The notes below the pieces were generated by a model that was given only the letters and a program-made list of their open reading frames with translations, made no database searches and was not told the origin of the DNA. From assembly GCA_001632435.1 (NCBI GenBank), contig KV423924.1, positions 280,981-344,980 of the forward strand: 64,000 nucleotides of DNA, read 5' to 3'. Below are positions 62,330-64,000 of the stretch, piece by piece (position 1 is the stretch's first letter; the number at the start of each line of letters is the position of its first letter). Source of the stretch: Calocera cornea HHB12733 (Eukaryota > Basidiomycota > Dacrymycetes > Dacrymycetales > Dacrymycetaceae). A program made the position numbers and the translations under genes.

Positions 62330-62358
62330 GGCCGTGCGCAGCCTGGGAGCGCAGCCTA

Positions 62359-63128
62359 GAAGAGAAAGCAGCACGCAGGGGACACCGGGCAGTGTGGAGA
62401 CAATCATAATAATTGATTTGTTGTTGATTGTGAGGTACCTCAAGGATACATCGTATACCAAGAGGACGGACTGGAATGCCGGATTTGATTCCGTGGCTAC
62501 ATGCCTCCGCTGGATCGATGGCGGAAAGTCAAGACCGAGAACGACTCGAGCTCGAGGAGACGCGAGTTGCCAGACGGGCCTGCCGCCGGCGTGCCTTCAG
62601 GTTAGCTCAACCCAGATTCTCTGGTGGCAGTGCTACTGAATGGGCCAGCGGGGTGGGCGGCGAGGGTCCAGGGGCGGCGGGAATGTTCCCGAGACCGCGG
62701 GAGGGTGGGTGTGCGTCATGCGTCATGCACCTTGCTGCGCTGGCTGGCTTGGGACAGGAATAGACTGGCGGGCGAGCTGCAGCCTCGGAGGGAGAGGGAG
62801 GTTGACGAGCATGAGCTGGTCGAGGAGCAGTACTGTACTGTACTGAGAGAAGGGCGGGTCGTCAAGCAATCGTTAGTAGCGCTGGCACAGGTGAGTCGCA
62901 TTAATATCCACCCGCAGCAGGCAGGCCGCTCAAAAATAGAATCCGCAGCATTGCCGACGGTGGGCATCGGCGGGCCATCCACGTTCGTGCGCATCACTCG
63001 CTCATACACCGCGGTCTCGCCCTCTCTCCTCACGACCAGCACCCCCTGCACGGCTTCGCGACCTCTTCCAGCGAGGGGAGAAGCAGAAGCAGCGCCGCAG
63101 CGGGCACCCTCAGCCCGCACAACCGATA
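62359..63128. other. Intergenic, upstream of GT32 gene
   Basis: About 0.8 kb; no gene supported. A GTACTGTACTGTACTG stretch near 62829 and a C-rich leader precede the ATG at 63129. Confidence 0.45.
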
Positions 63129-64000
63129 ATGTCCACCATGGACCTCGCGCCCCCGCGCTCGCCCACCACCCTGCCCTTCTCCAGCAAGATGTGGACAAAA
63201 CGACACTCGCGCGCTCTCCAGCTCGCACTCCTCCTCCTCCTCGCCGTCCTCCTCTTCCTCCGCCCATCCCTCCGCACATTCACCATAACCCTCCCGGCGT
63301 CCCCACAGCCCCTCCCGCGGATAGCGAGCGAGCTGAACATCCCCGACCCTGTGCAGCCCGCGGAGCTGCCCCCGCCATCACCCCCCCTCACATCGCTAGG
63401 AGAAGAGGCGGACGCCTCGTTCCACATCTCCGCGCCCGAGTCATACGCCGACCAGCTGGGCGAGTTTGTCCGCCGCGCCTTCCCCGCCCACCTGCACCCC
63501 GAGCTCATACAAGCCCTCGCCACCCCGCCCGCCAACCCCCCCACGCCGATCCCGAAGAAGATCTGGCAGACACACCGCTCGGAGGAGAGCTCCCCGCTCG
63601 ACACCACACGCACGTGGTGGGAGACGAACCGGGATGTGGATGGGTGGAACCGGACTTTCCTCTCTGACGAGGGTGCAGACCAGTGGGTGCGCGAGTGGCT
63701 CGGCGCGCCACAGGAGAGCGAGATCGCCTGGGTGTGGAACACCCTCCCGCGCGGAGTGCTGCGGAGCGACATGCTCCGCTACCTCGTGCTGCTGCTCGAG
63801 GGCGGCGTGTACAGCGACACGGACACGGTCTGCCTCAAGCCCATCTCGCGCTGGGGCCGGTTCGCCGAGGTGTGGACGGTCGACCCCCAGTCGGATGCGG
63901 CGCTCGGCGAGCAGACCGAGCTCGCTTGGGAGGGCGACCGCGCCGAGGAGGAGCGCGGCGACCCCCCGAGAGGCGTCATCATCGGCGTCGAAGCGGACGT
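63129..64000 (+). CDS. GT32 (Och1-like) glycosyltransferase, 3' truncated by window
   Basis: Type II membrane protein: N-cytosolic tail, then one hydrophobic segment LALLLLLAVLLFLRP (residues about 31-45). Luminal part: IPKKIWQTHRSEE, which is the family's opening, then LRSDMLRYLVLLLEGGVYSDTDT, holding the DxD metal-binding motif (SDTDT). The reaction is GDP-sugar-dependent transfer in the Golgi; alpha-1,6-mannosyl (Och1) is the best-known member, but related inositol-phosphorylceramide mannosyltransferases share these motifs. The reading frame runs open off the end of the window, so the C-terminal part is missing. Confidence 0.88.
   Translation, partial: MSTMDLAPPRSPTTLPFSSKMWTKRHSRALQLALLLLLAVLLFLRPSLRTFTITLPASPQPLPRIASELNIPDPVQPAELPPPSPPLTSLGEEADASFHISAPESYADQLGEFVRRAFPAHLHPELIQALATPPANPPTPIPKKIWQTHRSEESSPLDTTRTWWETNRDVDGWNRTFLSDEGADQWVREWLGAPQESEIAWVWNTLPRGVLRSDMLRYLVLLLEGGVYSDTDTVCLKPISRWGRFAEVWTVDPQSDAALGEQTELAWEGDRAEEERGDPPRGVIIGVEAD

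Larger units (their letters stand above)
57038..62358. mobile_element. MULE-like DNA transposon with palindrome-rich body
   Basis: Divided by two genes in convergent orientation, RPA1-like (+) and MULE transposase (-), and dense in CAGGCTGCGC/GCGCAGCCTG. Boundaries given are the outermost motif copies (57038-57046 and 62349-62358), not proven termini. Full palindromes at about 57503, 57760, 57820, 58671, 58803, 59478, 59660 and 61312. Unmatched terminal repeats leave open whether this is one element, a relic, or host genes invaded by the motif. Confidence 0.7.
57038..62358. repeat. Dispersed 16-bp palindrome CAGGCTGCGCAGCCTG and half-copies
   Basis: About 45 copies by eye across introns, exons and intergenic sequence. 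Half-copies include 57319, 58054, 58358, 58391, 59099, 59170, 59210, 59794, 59924, 59993, 60140, 60211, 60371, 60557, 60581, 60828, 61529, 61657, 61694, 62027 and 62336. Spacing is irregular, about 20 to 500 bp. Outside this block I saw no dense set in the window. Confidence 0.9.

Noticed and set aside
57038..62358. CRISPR-like or REP-like array
   Set aside because: The palindromes have irregular spacing, lie inside exons and introns, and the sequence is eukaryotic; no spacer architecture.
56266..63128. Terminal inverted repeats and target-site duplication of the MULE
   Set aside because: I compared both flanks by eye and found no convincing pair; GGTGTCC words near 56847 and the complementary GGACACC near 62379 are too short to count.

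Overview
The window looks like nuclear DNA of a filamentous basidiomycete, probably an Agaricomycete. The clues are GC-rich intergenic DNA, dense 45-65 nt introns, and gene families typical of that group (dual-domain fatty-acid dioxygenases, heme-thiolate peroxidases, many monocarboxylate-type MFS transporters). The species was not identified. Exon structures were read by eye from splice sites, frame continuity and family motifs. A 100-base run of N at 39025-39124 shows this is assembled scaffold sequence.

Layout. 0.2-4.4 kb: a mitochondrial-type malic enzyme (+) and an unnamed Pro/Ser-rich protein (-). 6.7-14.3 kb: three head-to-tail SLC16-like MFS transporters (-). 15.2-23.1 kb: a fungal IQ-motif-type protein (-) and a Bck1-type MAPKKK (-). 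26.1-30.9 kb: an ABCC (Yor1/MRP-like) ABC transporter (-). 33.0-37.6 kb: two more SLC16-like MFS genes (-). 38.2-40.8 kb: a decayed gene of the UPF0587 CXXC zinc-binding family, the assembly gap and a block of nested tandem repeats. 41.9-42.7 kb: a HIT-domain protein (+). 43.3-52.4 kb: two Ppo-type fatty-acid dioxygenase paralogues in convergent (inverted) orientation around rad14/XPA. 53.4-56.3 kb: two tandem heme-thiolate peroxidase/peroxygenase genes (+). 57.0-62.4 kb: a MULE-like transposase (-) paired with a divergent RPA1-like ssDNA-binding protein (+). 63.1 kb to the edge: the start of a GT32 (Och1-like) glycosyltransferase.

How genes may work together. The two Ppo genes and the two heme-thiolate peroxidases lie within 13 kb and could form an oxylipin (fatty-acid hydroperoxide) locus; this is inference from family chemistry and position. 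The MFS and ABC genes form a transporter-rich arm. The Bck1-like kinase belongs to the cell-wall-integrity pathway.

The most unusual thing is the 57.0-62.4 kb segment. It holds roughly 45 copies of the half-palindrome CAGGCTGCGC/GCGCAGCCTG, eight of them complete or nearly complete 16-bp palindromes CAGGCTGCGCAGCCTG. I saw no dense set elsewhere in the window. All fourteen introns I can define in the RPA1-like and transposase genes carry the motif (some degenerate), and it also lies inside exons, where it reads as Gln-Ala-Ala-Gln-Pro-Gly. This looks like a transposon whose introns and linkers were seeded by a small palindromic element. Host introns in the rest of the window carry a different recurrent motif, GCGCATATA, often with the same TGCGCA core.
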